DNA of 64,000 nt from Planomicrobium sp. CPCC 101110. GTDB taxonomy: Bacteria; Bacillota; Bacilli; Bacillales_A; Planococcaceae. Under the pieces are notes generated by a model. It was not told where the DNA came from and did no database searches. It was given only the letters and a program-made list of their open reading frames with translations. Each line of letters starts with the position of its first letter. Positions within the stretch are counted from its first letter, which is position 1. Position numbers and translations under genes: made by a program. The stretch covers positions 975,028-1,039,027 of the forward strand of contig NZ_VOHD01000003.1 of assembly GCF_007859395.1 (NCBI RefSeq), read 5' to 3'. Shown piece by piece: positions 44,300 through 52,270 of this stretch.

Positions 44300-44749
44300 T
44301 AAAAGTATGTCAGCGATAGAGCATCACGCCTTAATTTTTTAAAATCCCATTTCCCTGCAACAAGACTATACCCGGTTTTTAAAAAAGCATTCAGTTTGGA
44401 AACGACGCTATTGGCTCACTTTCAAGTTCGTCCTGCTCTTTCCATAACCTTATAAAAAAATGGAAAGCAAATTAAAAATTGAAAAAATCAAATATCCAGT
44501 GTAATATGAGCGGAAATACTTGATAGCTGGAACCGTGAACTATAATTATACTTAAAAAACAACAACTAATTAGGATACCCATATCCTAAAATGTTATGAA
44601 TCATTGGATAGACTAATAAAATGGCTATCACTGTATAGCCGGCGATATAGCTGAACAAAAGTGATTTCTCGGACTGTACAAAACAACACTACAGAATAGT
44701 AACGAATAACACAAAATATACTAACAGAAGAAGAGGGGGAGACAGAAGA
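44300..44749. other. Gene-free AT-rich intergenic region
   Basis: About 450 bases between divergent small membrane genes. No ORF with a ribosome site, hairpin terminator or known RNA motif is visible. A purine-rich AGAAGAGGGGGAG ribosome site at its right end serves the VanZ gene. Confidence 0.5.
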
Positions 44750-45190
44750 ATGTTGTTAAACATTAAATTTTTAGGGGTTATCTCATGGATTGCTTTAATA
44801 GTAATAGCCACTTGCACAACCGATGCCCGAGCTTTTTTGTTTGATCAGACTATAAATTATGATTTTGAACCCCATCCTGTTTTTTCAGAACTTCTCATAA
44901 CGAATGATATAGACTTTTATGATGATTTCTATCTGCTTCAAAAAATTGGCCATTTCACTTCATTTGGAATCCTGTATGTCTTCATTCTTGTATGGTTAAA
45001 GAGAAAGCAGCCGGCTTTTATACTATGCGCAATTTTTGGTTTTTTTACTGAGGTTTTGCAACTGTATTTCAATCGAAATGGAAGGTTGTTTGATGCTTTT
45101 ATAGATTTGTTAGGGGTTAGTTTTGCATTTGCTATTTGTCATCTCATAAAAAGCTTAAAAAGAACTGCTCCTTCAGTTGGGAATAATTAA
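44750..45190 (+). CDS. VanZ-family membrane protein
   Basis: This 146-residue VanZ-like protein has an opening membrane helix (LGVISWIALIVIATCTT), the KIGHFTSFGILYVFILVWL helix with the conserved K-x-x-H, and TEVLQLYFNRNGRLFDAFID matching the E-x-x-Q/D-x-x-x-D pattern. It is distantly related to the VanZ protein at 28784. It is monocistronic, and its function is unknown. Confidence 0.82.
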   Translation: MLLNIKFLGVISWIALIVIATCTTDARAFLFDQTINYDFEPHPVFSELLITNDIDFYDDFYLLQKIGHFTSFGILYVFILVWLKRKQPAFILCAIFGFFTEVLQLYFNRNGRLFDAFIDLLGVSFAFAICHLIKSLKRTAPSVGNN

Positions 45191-45396
45191 TTTTATAAAA
45201 GTTTTGAATCGGCTTGTCATCAAAGTCTTCATTGAAAGCATGATATCACACAATGGAACTTGTATAGGCCCAACCCCAACCGAATCATAATTCAAGACTG
45301 GTATCGATTGTTAACAGGCAACCGGCCTATCCGGATTGTAAGGAGGCTGACTACATGGCCTATTACAACGAAATGCGTAAGGAATGAAAGCAACAG

Positions 45397-45459
45397 AAAA
45401 TGACCCCGGTATTAAATCGGAGTCATCTGTCCTCAGCTTAACTGCAAAACGCTTTTTTA
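45397..45459. repeat. Dispersed hairpin repeat, copy A
   Basis: This 63-base element aligns without gaps to the one at 48102, with about three quarters of positions equal. Its core is a hairpin (TGACCCCG/CGGAGTCA, one mismatch), followed by a CAGC...TGC segment and a six-T run. It may also terminate the leftward sugar-transferase operon, whose stop is 110 bases away. The rest of 45191-45569 has no supported gene. Confidence 0.7.
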
Positions 45460-45569
45460 TGAATAGTCCATTAAATGTGATTGGATCATTTTGTAATGAA
45501 CTTATTTTTTCTATATGCGAATACTTTAATTTCCCCTCAAAATTTTTTGATGATCTCGCCAAGAGCTAC

Positions 45570-46193
45570 TCATATATGCTCTTCTTTCTTTATGTTTCCA
45601 TAAAAGCTTTCCCCGCTAGAATTTCCTTCCACTTCCACTCCATCTCTTTGAAGCACCCTTAGAATTGTAATGAATATAATTTTCAAATCAATAAAAAAGT
45701 TATGGTTATCCACATACCAAACATCTAACTTGAAGCGATTTTCCCAAGCCAATTCATTTCGTCCATTCACTTGTGCCCAGCCTGTAATTCCCGGTTTGAC
45801 ATCGTGCCTTCTCATTTGTTCCGGTGAATACCGTTCCAAATACTCTACTTCTAGAGGTCTTGGCCCCACCAAACTCATATCCCCCTTTAATACGTTGATT
45901 AATTCAGGGAGCTCGTCTAAACTAGTGCTTCTTAAAAATCTTCCTAATTTAGTTAAACGAATATGATCAGGCAAAAGCTGGCCATTTTCATCTTTTTCAT
46001 CTGTCATAGTTCTGAATTTATACATTACGAAAAGCTTTCCTTTTAATCCCGGGCGCTCATGTTTAAAAATAAAAGGGCTGCCCATATTTAGAAATACAAT
46101 CAATGAAAGCACAATTAATAATGGAGAAAAAATAATCAGAGCTATCAAAGAACTGCTTATGTCAAATAGTTTTTTAATGAAAAATTTCATCAA
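45570..46193 (-). CDS. Undecaprenyl-phosphate sugar phosphotransferase (initiating)
   Basis: This 207-residue bacterial sugar transferase (WcaJ/PglC/EpsL-type) has one N-terminal membrane hairpin (FDISSSLIALIIFSPLLIVL), then KHERPGLKGKLFVMYKFRTM, LRSTSLDELPELINVLKGDM, SLVGPRP and KPGITGWAQVNGRNELAW. It transfers a sugar-1-phosphate to undecaprenyl phosphate to start a glycan. It overlaps the upstream aminotransferase gene by 4 bases. No flippase, polymerase or other glycosyltransferase accompanies it, so this looks like the remnant of a larger exopolysaccharide locus. Confidence 0.92.
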   Translation of the reverse strand: MMKFFIKKLFDISSSLIALIIFSPLLIVLSLIVFLNMGSPFIFKHERPGLKGKLFVMYKFRTMTDEKDENGQLLPDHIRLTKLGRFLRSTSLDELPELINVLKGDMSLVGPRPLEVEYLERYSPEQMRRHDVKPGITGWAQVNGRNELAWENRFKLDVWYVDNHNFFIDLKIIFITILRVLQRDGVEVEGNSSGESFYGNIKKEEHI

Positions 46194-47335
46194 GCACCTC
46201 CAAAAATACTTTTTTTATTGTCTTCCACTGGATCGAAGACTATTAGCTCTTCATCTTTTCCATATTTGCTATAGAAAGCTTTTATGACTTTCACAATTCT
46301 TTCCATGTCCTTTTCCGAATATCGTTGATCACAAGGAATCGTAAGAATCTTGCTGGATATGCTCAATGGGTTTACCATATTCAATTTTTTAACAACATTT
46401 GGAACTGGCCAGTGAATGGGAGGATATATCTTGTTTTTTATCAGTTCTTTTTTTAATTGATCTCTGTTTTCAACATAAATAACAAAGCCTAGAGGAGTAT
46501 CCGCGGGTGTTAATTTTCCGCTAACAATATTACTGGGACCAAAGACGGTAGAAAGCGATTGATAGAGGAAATTATAGTTATCACGCCTTTTCTTCTTCAT
46601 ATCGGTAATATCATAAGTTTCAATGATTATTTTAGAAAGTGCATCAATGCTCTCCAACTCAATAGTTCGATTGCTCACTGCTTCGTCCGCTTCTTCAAAC
46701 AAATTCAGATAGATTTCTTTCAGTGGTTCATTATTAGGTTCTTGAAGATATTTTTCTTTGAGAATAAAACCGTACAGACGCTTTCCTATAAGCGAATAGG
46801 AAGTAAATGGAACCGTAAGTTCTTCCAGTTTGGCTCTTTCCTTTTCATCTTCCACTTTGACGACTGCTCCTGACGGAATCCCCATCCATTTCCTTATGCT
46901 TGCTAACTTATAATGGCCTATTCCAGCGTCTTCGTTAAAGAAAGTATGTGTTCTATCTTCGATTAGCACTTTTTCACTTTTTAAGTTTCGTAAAAATTCT
47001 ATTGTGGATTCCGGTTCTCTCACATTGAAAAAATCAACTAAATAGATAGCCTGGCAGCGTCTTAATTTCTTTTTTAAATCAATCAAATTGATTCTTAAAT
47101 CTTTATCCACTTCGTAAAATTCCACCTTCAAGTCCAGCTCTGAAAAAGGTTTATAAATACTTCCGCATAAGTAATTCGGCAAGAGGAAAGAGTCTATTTC
47201 TTTTTCTTCAAGCAACGAAGTTAAAATTGCTTTTATTGCAGCTTGGCCCGAAGAAAAAAAGAGGTGATCTAAATAGGATGTTTTCCCCCTTTCCTTACCA
47301 GCAAGACTTATTTTCAATTCTCCGCCAATTTCCAT
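46190..47335 (-). CDS. DegT/DnrJ-type PLP aminotransferase homologue
   Basis: This 381-residue PLP-dependent sugar aminotransferase-like protein has the cofactor phosphate segment SSGQAAIKAIL (about residues 28-38), IEDRTHTFF as the PLP-ring Asp region, and SIRKWMGIPSGAVV with the likely Schiff-base Lys. Members make amino sugars for surface glycans. The sequence is divergent from typical DegT proteins, so the substrate is uncertain. It is co-transcribed with the initiating sugar transferase. The ribosome site AAGGAGAGG precedes the ATG. Confidence 0.75.
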   Translation of the reverse strand: MEIGGELKISLAGKERGKTSYLDHLFFSSGQAAIKAILTSLLEEKEIDSFLLPNYLCGSIYKPFSELDLKVEFYEVDKDLRINLIDLKKKLRRCQAIYLVDFFNVREPESTIEFLRNLKSEKVLIEDRTHTFFNEDAGIGHYKLASIRKWMGIPSGAVVKVEDEKERAKLEELTVPFTSYSLIGKRLYGFILKEKYLQEPNNEPLKEIYLNLFEEADEAVSNRTIELESIDALSKIIIETYDITDMKKKRRDNYNFLYQSLSTVFGPSNIVSGKLTPADTPLGFVIYVENRDQLKKELIKNKIYPPIHWPVPNVVKKLNMVNPLSISSKILTIPCDQRYSEKDMERIVKVIKAFYSKYGKDEELIVFDPVEDNKKSIFGGA

Positions 47336-47920
47336 TTGTCTTTTCCTCTCCTTAATACTAAAAAGTTTGTTTTACCCAATTGAGGTTTTTTATAGCTCAA
47401 TCATAGGCAAAGAATATATTCATCATTTCGAGTACAACATTAAAGTTTTCAGGTTAAAAGGAGGTTAAATTCATAATTTTTAAAAAACTAAAAAGGACTT
47501 TTCTGTCTTAAGTGGATTCAGCCTGTAATAATGGTTCTTTTAATACAAGAATCCCATTTGAGATTTTTCTGTTTTAAGGCCCAAGTACATTGTATTTATC
47601 TCATTGAATAGGGAAAGTCATATGAGTCAGATCATTTTTAAGTATTGGGGGATGATTGGATCAGCTTTTGGAGAAGCCTTGTTGAGTGATGGAAACTGAA
47701 TGGATCCTGTTATTCCGCAACTAGTTGCACTTTCCAATATTTTGTTCAATAGCCAAAGGTGAAATTGTTTGGAGAAAATAGGAAGCAAGCTCTGATTGGT
47801 TCGAGCCTCTCTGCCTTTCTTGTTAAAACCAAAACACCGAGTCTAGCCAGGTTAAATGGAGCGAACGCTGGAGTCTTTAAAGAAAAAGCAGGGCAGTTGA
47901 GGCCTGAAATGGAGCAGAAG
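47336..47920. other. Gene-free stretch upstream of the aminotransferase operon
   Basis: About 580 AT-rich bases with short broken reading frames. The promoter of the leftward operon presumably lies near 47340-47450. No coherent gene, terminator or RNA motif is visible before the dispersed repeat. Confidence 0.4.
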
Positions 47921-48075
47921 GCGGCGACTCCAGCGAGAGCAGCGAAGCGACGCGAGCTGAAGCCCCTGGACAGAGCGAAGCGAATGTCTTGGTATTTGCG
48001 ACCAGTAATCGCAGGAGCAAAGGAAGCGGCTGAGGCTGTGCCCGCGGAAATCGTCCGCCTGGAGCGAAATGAAAA
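47921..48075. repeat. GC-rich dispersed repeat of Bacillales/Planococcaceae type
   Basis: GCGGCGACTCCAGCGAGAGC, then AGCGAAGCGACG, GAGCGAAGCGAATG, GGCTGAGGCTGTGCCCGCGG and CGTCCGCCTGGAGCG form a GC-rich island in AT-rich surroundings. CTCCAG near its left end complements CTGGAG near its right end. I recognise the wording (GCGAAGCGACG, GAGGCTGAGGC, CCCGCGGAAA, GTCCGCCTGGAGCG) as a dispersed repeat common in Bacillales genomes. An open frame across it (MKLFGEN... from 47759) is a by-product of the high GC content. Confidence 0.65.
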
Positions 48076-48101
48076 AGCTGCCGAGAGTTTCTTGACAGTC
48101 T

Positions 48102-48164
48102 GAAATGACTCCGGTATTTTATCGGAGTCATCTGCGTGCAGCCTAGTTGCTCAGTACTTTTTTA
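48102..48164. repeat. Dispersed hairpin repeat, copy B
   Basis: The second copy of the element at 45397. Here the hairpin is perfect (TGACTCCG/CGGAGTCA), and the element ends in six T residues. It begins 26 bases after the GC-rich repeat. The two copies bracket the sugar-transferase/aminotransferase block. Confidence 0.7.
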
Positions 48165-48464
48165 ACCACTAAAACTATTTAACCTACTCTTAACCTGACG
48201 ACTTTAGCATAGGTTTCAGACAAAAATCTTTAGGAGGTGAAAAAGAAAATGCTTTAAAAAGGGGGAAGAGTTTGAACTTCTTATTTGTTCATTAATGATG
48301 CTTTAGAAGGAGAGATGGGAAAGCAGGCAAATGGAGTCGATTCCAATTATGGCAATTTCCCAATGGCTTATTCCGATAAGTGGAATTAGAAGTTTATAAT
48401 GGCGGAGAGATTTTCATAATGTCCATATTCTTTTACTTAGTTTTCATTTATTGATACGGACACA

Positions 48465-48698
48465 ATGAAAATTTATCTGTTAGTGGAATTTATGCAATTT
48501 TTTCTTCTTTCAATAAGCGGTGCTCTCTATTCGTATCGCTTGCTTGATGAAGGATGCCTAGTGCTGATCTTTGCGGGACTAGCAGTATAATTTCTTCTGC
48601 TTTTTTATGTGCTTTACATTATGGTGTTTCCAATTCTTAAAGTGGTACAGATATCGAATATTTTCATGGATTCTTATCAGCTATTCGGAGCGGGATGA
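48465..48698 (+). pseudogene. Decayed hydrophobic membrane-protein gene
   Basis: From ATG 48465 one frame reads as membrane protein: MKIYLLVEFMQFFLLSISG, then YSYRLLDEGCLVLIFAGLAV, TAA at 48588, then FLLLFYVLYIMVFPILKVV to TGA at 48696. Continuous hydrophobicity across the stop suggests a gene that lost function, perhaps a polymerase or transporter of the surface-glycan locus. I cannot identify the family. Upstream (48165-48464) only scraps are visible. Confidence 0.35.
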
Positions 48699-48795
48699 TT
48701 CCGCTGCTCATCGTAAATTTAGCTGCCGTGGATAGCAAGCAGGTGCTTAATCTAAATACTCAGCGTTGGAGGCCGGAAGAAAGGAAGAAATTCAC

Positions 48796-50085
48796 ATGAT
48801 GATCGACAAGTTGAAAATAGCAGTAGTAGGAATGGGAGACGCCGGATTGCCAGTAGCTATTGAATTTGGCAAGAAATATTCGGTTATCGGTTTTGACTCG
48901 GAAGCGGACCGGATTGAATCATTGATTGATAGGTTTAGCTATATACCGGAAATGATGGCAGAGGATTTAAAGAAAGCGGAGATTGAATTTACCGACGATC
49001 CCTTAAAACTCAACGATGCCGGTTTTATCATCATTGCTGTTCCCACAATAGTAAATTCAAGTAACCACCCGGATTTCACTCAAGTTATGAAAGCCAGTAA
49101 AACCGTAGGCAAGTATATGAAAAAAGGGGCAGTTGTTGTTTACGAATCTACGTTTTATCCGGGGTTGACAGAAGAAAAATGCATCCCGGTCCTTGAAAAA
49201 TATTCGGGGTTGGAAGCTGGAGAAGAGTTTTTTGTCGGGTACTCACAAGAGCAAATCACACCTTATGAAAATAAAGAGGTTTTTTCAAAAACCAAGAAAG
49301 TAGTAGCAGGCCAGAGTAAAGAAGTGGGCGATTTTATTGCTGAAGTATATGGACAGATAGCTGAAGCTGGTGTGTATAAGGCGAAATCGATTCGGGTTGC
49401 GGAAACTGCAAAAATTTTCGAATCAACACATCGTGATGTCAACTTTGCGCTGATGAACGAACTGGCTCTGATTTGCAACAAGCTTGAAATCGATACACAG
49501 GATGTTCTTGAAACAGTTTCGATTAAAAGGAAATTCCAGAAATTCTCGCCCAGTTTGGTTGGCGGTTTTTCAACAAGCAATGATCCTTACTTTTTAGCCT
49601 ATAAAGGAATTGCAGCTGGCCATTATCCTATTCTCACTCTATCTGCCAGACGCTTCAACGAGCAAATGGGCGCTGCACTTGCACAGATAGTTGTAAAAAA
49701 AATAGTTGAGCGGAATTACTCTGTTGAAAAATCAAGGGTGACCGTGCTTGGCTTCACTGATAAAGAAGATGAACCAAACGTATACAATATACAGATTGTT
49801 GATATGATCCGGGAGCTCCAGGAGTTTGGTCTTGATGTACAGGTGGCAGATCCGTTGGCGCATCCTGAAAAAGCTGAAAGTTTATTCGGCATCGAACTTA
49901 CACCACACAGTGATTTACTCCCTGCTTCAGCTGTTATCCTTGCAGTGCCCCATACGAATTTCAAAAAAGCAGGATGGCAAAAGATTGAACAGCTGCTAAC
50001 AAATAAAGAAGGAATAGTTTTTGATATCAAAAGTATGCTTGATCAAAAAGAAAAACCGGCAAAGATTGAATTATGGCGACTATGA
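48796..50085 (+). CDS. Nucleotide-sugar 6-dehydrogenase homologue lacking the catalytic Cys
   Basis: This 429-residue protein has the UDP-glucose/UDP-ManNAc dehydrogenase fold: a Rossmann start (IAVVGMGDAGLPVAIEFG), AVPTIV, ESTFYPGLTEEKCIPVLEKY, VAETAKIFESTHRDVNFALM with K206 and N216, and a C-terminal half with KEDEPNVYNIQIVDMI. In the active-site loop GGHCIGVDPYYL of TviB/WbpA-type enzymes the catalytic Cys is Ser259 here (GGFSTSNDPYFL). The SPER-type motif is SQEQ (150-153). The two-step oxidation needs the Cys thiohemiacetal, so normal activity is unlikely. It may be a pseudoenzyme or a changed reaction. The start is ATG 48796, after AAGGAAG. Confidence 0.85.
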   Translation: MMIDKLKIAVVGMGDAGLPVAIEFGKKYSVIGFDSEADRIESLIDRFSYIPEMMAEDLKKAEIEFTDDPLKLNDAGFIIIAVPTIVNSSNHPDFTQVMKASKTVGKYMKKGAVVVYESTFYPGLTEEKCIPVLEKYSGLEAGEEFFVGYSQEQITPYENKEVFSKTKKVVAGQSKEVGDFIAEVYGQIAEAGVYKAKSIRVAETAKIFESTHRDVNFALMNELALICNKLEIDTQDVLETVSIKRKFQKFSPSLVGGFSTSNDPYFLAYKGIAAGHYPILTLSARRFNEQMGAALAQIVVKKIVERNYSVEKSRVTVLGFTDKEDEPNVYNIQIVDMIRELQEFGLDVQVADPLAHPEKAESLFGIELTPHSDLLPASAVILAVPHTNFKKAGWQKIEQLLTNKEGIVFDIKSMLDQKEKPAKIELWRL

Positions 50086-50270
50086 GGAGAAAATCAGATG
50101 GCTTTAAGAAAGGTCGCATCAAATAAAAACCAATAAAGCATCCAGCTCTTCCAACATTCAACCGGCTTAGTTTTGCACTGCTGTTGTAAGGTCCATTTGC
50201 TCCGTTTTTTAAAGCGGCTGATATTGCAATAAAATGGAGTCGATATGAATTCTAGGTAGGGAGGGATAAT

Positions 50271-50552
50271 ATGCCGCTGCAAGAAGGGAAGAAATTTTTT
50301 GCCGTTCTTTTGCCGATGCTTGATAGAGAGAAGAGCCAGCATTTCAGGGCAGACCATTTATCATTTTTGGAAATGATGAGAAACGATGGCCATGTTTGCG
50401 GCAATGGACGATTTGTTGACGGATCTGGCGGACTGGTCATATATCAAGCAGTCTCGTTTAGTGAATGCGAAGCCTATGTGAATCAAGACCCTTATGTCAA
50501 AAACGGAGCTAGGAGCTATGAAATTCATGAGTGGGAAGCTGTCTGGGCTTGA
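50271..50552 (+). CDS. YciI-family protein
   Basis: This 93-residue ferredoxin-like protein matches the YciI family: KKFFAVLLPMLDREKSQHFRADHLSFLEMM carries the conserved His (read in two parts, residues 8-37), then GNGRFVDGSGGLVIYQA and DPYVKNGARSYEIHEW. The biochemical function is unknown. It is monocistronic and converges on the 50600 gene with a shared terminator. The 180-base gap before it has no gene. Confidence 0.8.
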   Translation: MPLQEGKKFFAVLLPMLDREKSQHFRADHLSFLEMMRNDGHVCGNGRFVDGSGGLVIYQAVSFSECEAYVNQDPYVKNGARSYEIHEWEAVWA

Positions 50553-50557
50553 AAATG

Positions 50558-50596
50558 AAAACCCAGCCGCAATATTGACAAATGCGCTGGGTTTAT
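50558..50596. terminator. Bidirectional terminator
   Basis: AAACCCAGC pairs with GCTGGGTTT and CGCA with TGCG inside. An A-rich flank on the left gives a T-run on the minus strand. It separates the convergent YciI and 50600 genes. Confidence 0.75.
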
Positions 50597-50599
50597 CAA

Positions 50600-51322
50600 T
50601 TAAGAATCGGCTACATCTTTTAATAGTTTGTTGCGAAGGCTATCTTTTCGCTTTTCATACTCTTTTACGTAGGGATCTGTAATGGAATTAGGCAAGTTGT
50701 TTGCTTTCAACTCTTTTTCCATATCGTTTATCAAGGCATAAAAGAATTGGTCAGTCTGTTTTTCCAATTCAGAGGCTGCAGCTGTGTATTTATTATAAAA
50801 GTAAGGGTAACTTATGGATTGGCCGGTTGCTTTTTTCTCAAGATATTCATTTTTTGCTATACCAACCAATTTATAAAGCCGGTCTGTTGACTGTTTTTCC
50901 AGATTTTCAAATGCCGCTTCATATTCCGCCTTGATTTGGCCGACCTTTACTTTTTTATCAGGAGAGTTTCTTTTTTCAGCAGAAGCTGCTTTTTCATTGG
51001 CAACGGGAGTTACTTTAGTCTTTTCTCTTAAAATTTTTCCGTTGCTGGCTGTATCAGCTGCAAACTTATCTGTACCAAAAATAGGGATCCTTTCATCTGG
51101 CTCATCTGTTGCGTTAGAAACAGGCTGCTCCCGGCGCATCAAATTCCCTTTTTCGTCCAAAATGATTTTAGAGCCGTCCGAAAGTGCAATGACATACTCT
51201 TCCTCAGCTACAATTTCAACTTTAGCATCGGCTACATCATACGCTTTGAATTCAAACAAATAGACCAGGTAGCCAGCAATACAAAAAAGAGCGACACTTA
51301 AAAATAACCCTACTTTTTTCAT
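50600..51322 (-). CDS. Uncharacterised membrane-anchored protein
   Basis: This 240-residue protein has one N-terminal hydrophobic segment (KVGLFLSVALFCIAGYLVYLF), serving as an anchor or signal. A beta-rich stretch (EEEYVIALSDGSKIILDE) and a Lys/Glu-rich linker follow. A helical C-terminal half (about 125-240) ends KRKDSLRNKLLKDVADS. I recognise no family. It is probably extracellular and tethered, lies close to the sortase locus, and is monocistronic. The following 280 bases (51323-51602) are AT-rich, without a gene. Confidence 0.6.
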   Translation of the reverse strand: MKKVGLFLSVALFCIAGYLVYLFEFKAYDVADAKVEIVAEEEYVIALSDGSKIILDEKGNLMRREQPVSNATDEPDERIPIFGTDKFAADTASNGKILREKTKVTPVANEKAASAEKRNSPDKKVKVGQIKAEYEAAFENLEKQSTDRLYKLVGIAKNEYLEKKATGQSISYPYFYNKYTAAASELEKQTDQFFYALINDMEKELKANNLPNSITDPYVKEYEKRKDSLRNKLLKDVADS

Positions 51323-51602
51323 ACTTTCATCCTCTCTGCTTCAAAATTATTAACAAATAAACGGTAATCTAGAACACTTTATTTTACTGAATACAAGATG
51401 ATGTCAGTGAAGAAGGGCAAGTAACAAAGAAACTAGTTTTTAGTGCGGTTAGAAAAAGAGGAAAGGTTTTCTTTGAGGATAAGTTTGCCCATTAACTATT
51501 ATGTAAATTTGTTATATTTAATTGAATTTTAACATAATAGTAAATAATAATCTATTTTATTAGAAATTTCTTATATTTCTATTACCATAGGAATCGTTTT
51601 CT

Positions 51603-52268
51603 TCATTCGGATGATATCAAATCTGCTATAAGTATATAGCGTTCTAGTGCATAGCCGACAAAATCAAAAGGATAGCAGGTGGAAACAGTCAACGTAGCTT
51701 TTGGTCTTGGCACGATGACTGTACGGTCATCTTCATCAACAATCCGGACTTGGCGGACTTTGTACGTGAATTTGCCGGCAACTGTTTCAACAATCAGCAA
51801 GTCGCCTTTGCCAACTTCACTAAGCCTGTGGAAAACAGTATTACGGTGGCGAGATAAAACGGAATTATCTTGCATTCCTGGCAAAACGCTTTCTGCAAAA
51901 TGACCGAAGCCTTTTTCCAACTCTTCTTCATCAGTACCATGTATAATCGGCAGCGTTGCTTCAAGTTTCAGTATGATTAACTTTCCGATATTCTCGCCTT
52001 GTTCCGGCTGTTCTAAATAGAGAGCTTCTTTTTTTACGGGTTCTGCTGATTCAGTTGCTTGCTGTTGCTCTTCTTTTTCAGATACCACTAGTTTAGGCGT
52101 TGCCTCTGCATCCGCTTGGCTAGTTTTGAAGAGCATATATCCTTTTAAGAAGGTCGCCGCATTTGTACTGCTAAACCAAACTCTAAATCCAATAAAAGCG
52201 ATTGATAAGGAAAGAAGAAGCAAGCGTCTAACCCGGCGGCTTCTCCCTTTTATTCCGGTTCTTTTCAT
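51603..52268 (-). CDS. Class D sortase
   Basis: This 221-residue transpeptidase has an N-terminal membrane anchor (RLLLLSLSIAFIGFRVWF). The catalytic set is intact: His141 (SRHRNTVF), Cys198 (LTVSTCYPFDF) and Arg210 (YALERYILIA). Class D sortases cleave LPxTA-type signals and attach proteins to the wall. It starts 2 bases after the end of the LPKTA gene remnant upstream, the expected dedicated substrate. That substrate gene is broken, so the enzyme either has other clients or is on the way to loss. Confidence 0.92.
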   Translation of the reverse strand: MKRTGIKGRSRRVRRLLLLSLSIAFIGFRVWFSSTNAATFLKGYMLFKTSQADAEATPKLVVSEKEEQQQATESAEPVKKEALYLEQPEQGENIGKLIILKLEATLPIIHGTDEEELEKGFGHFAESVLPGMQDNSVLSRHRNTVFHRLSEVGKGDLLIVETVAGKFTYKVRQVRIVDEDDRTVIVPRPKATLTVSTCYPFDFVGYALERYILIADLISSE

Positions 52269-52270
52269 TC

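Noticed and set aside
45311-45662. Two overlapping opposite-strand open frames
   Set aside because: Both cross the dispersed hairpin repeat and the end of the sugar transferase gene; neither has protein-like content.
47759-48103. Open frame of 114 codons with Ala/Arg/Lys-rich product
   Set aside because: It is produced by the GC-rich dispersed repeat, where stop codons are rare.
48287-48390. Short frame reading INDALEGEMG, similar to NNALEGEIL in PilZ protein 2
   Set aside because: Only about ten residues resemble PilZ, and the REFFR and DxSxxG motifs are absent, so a PilZ remnant cannot be supported.
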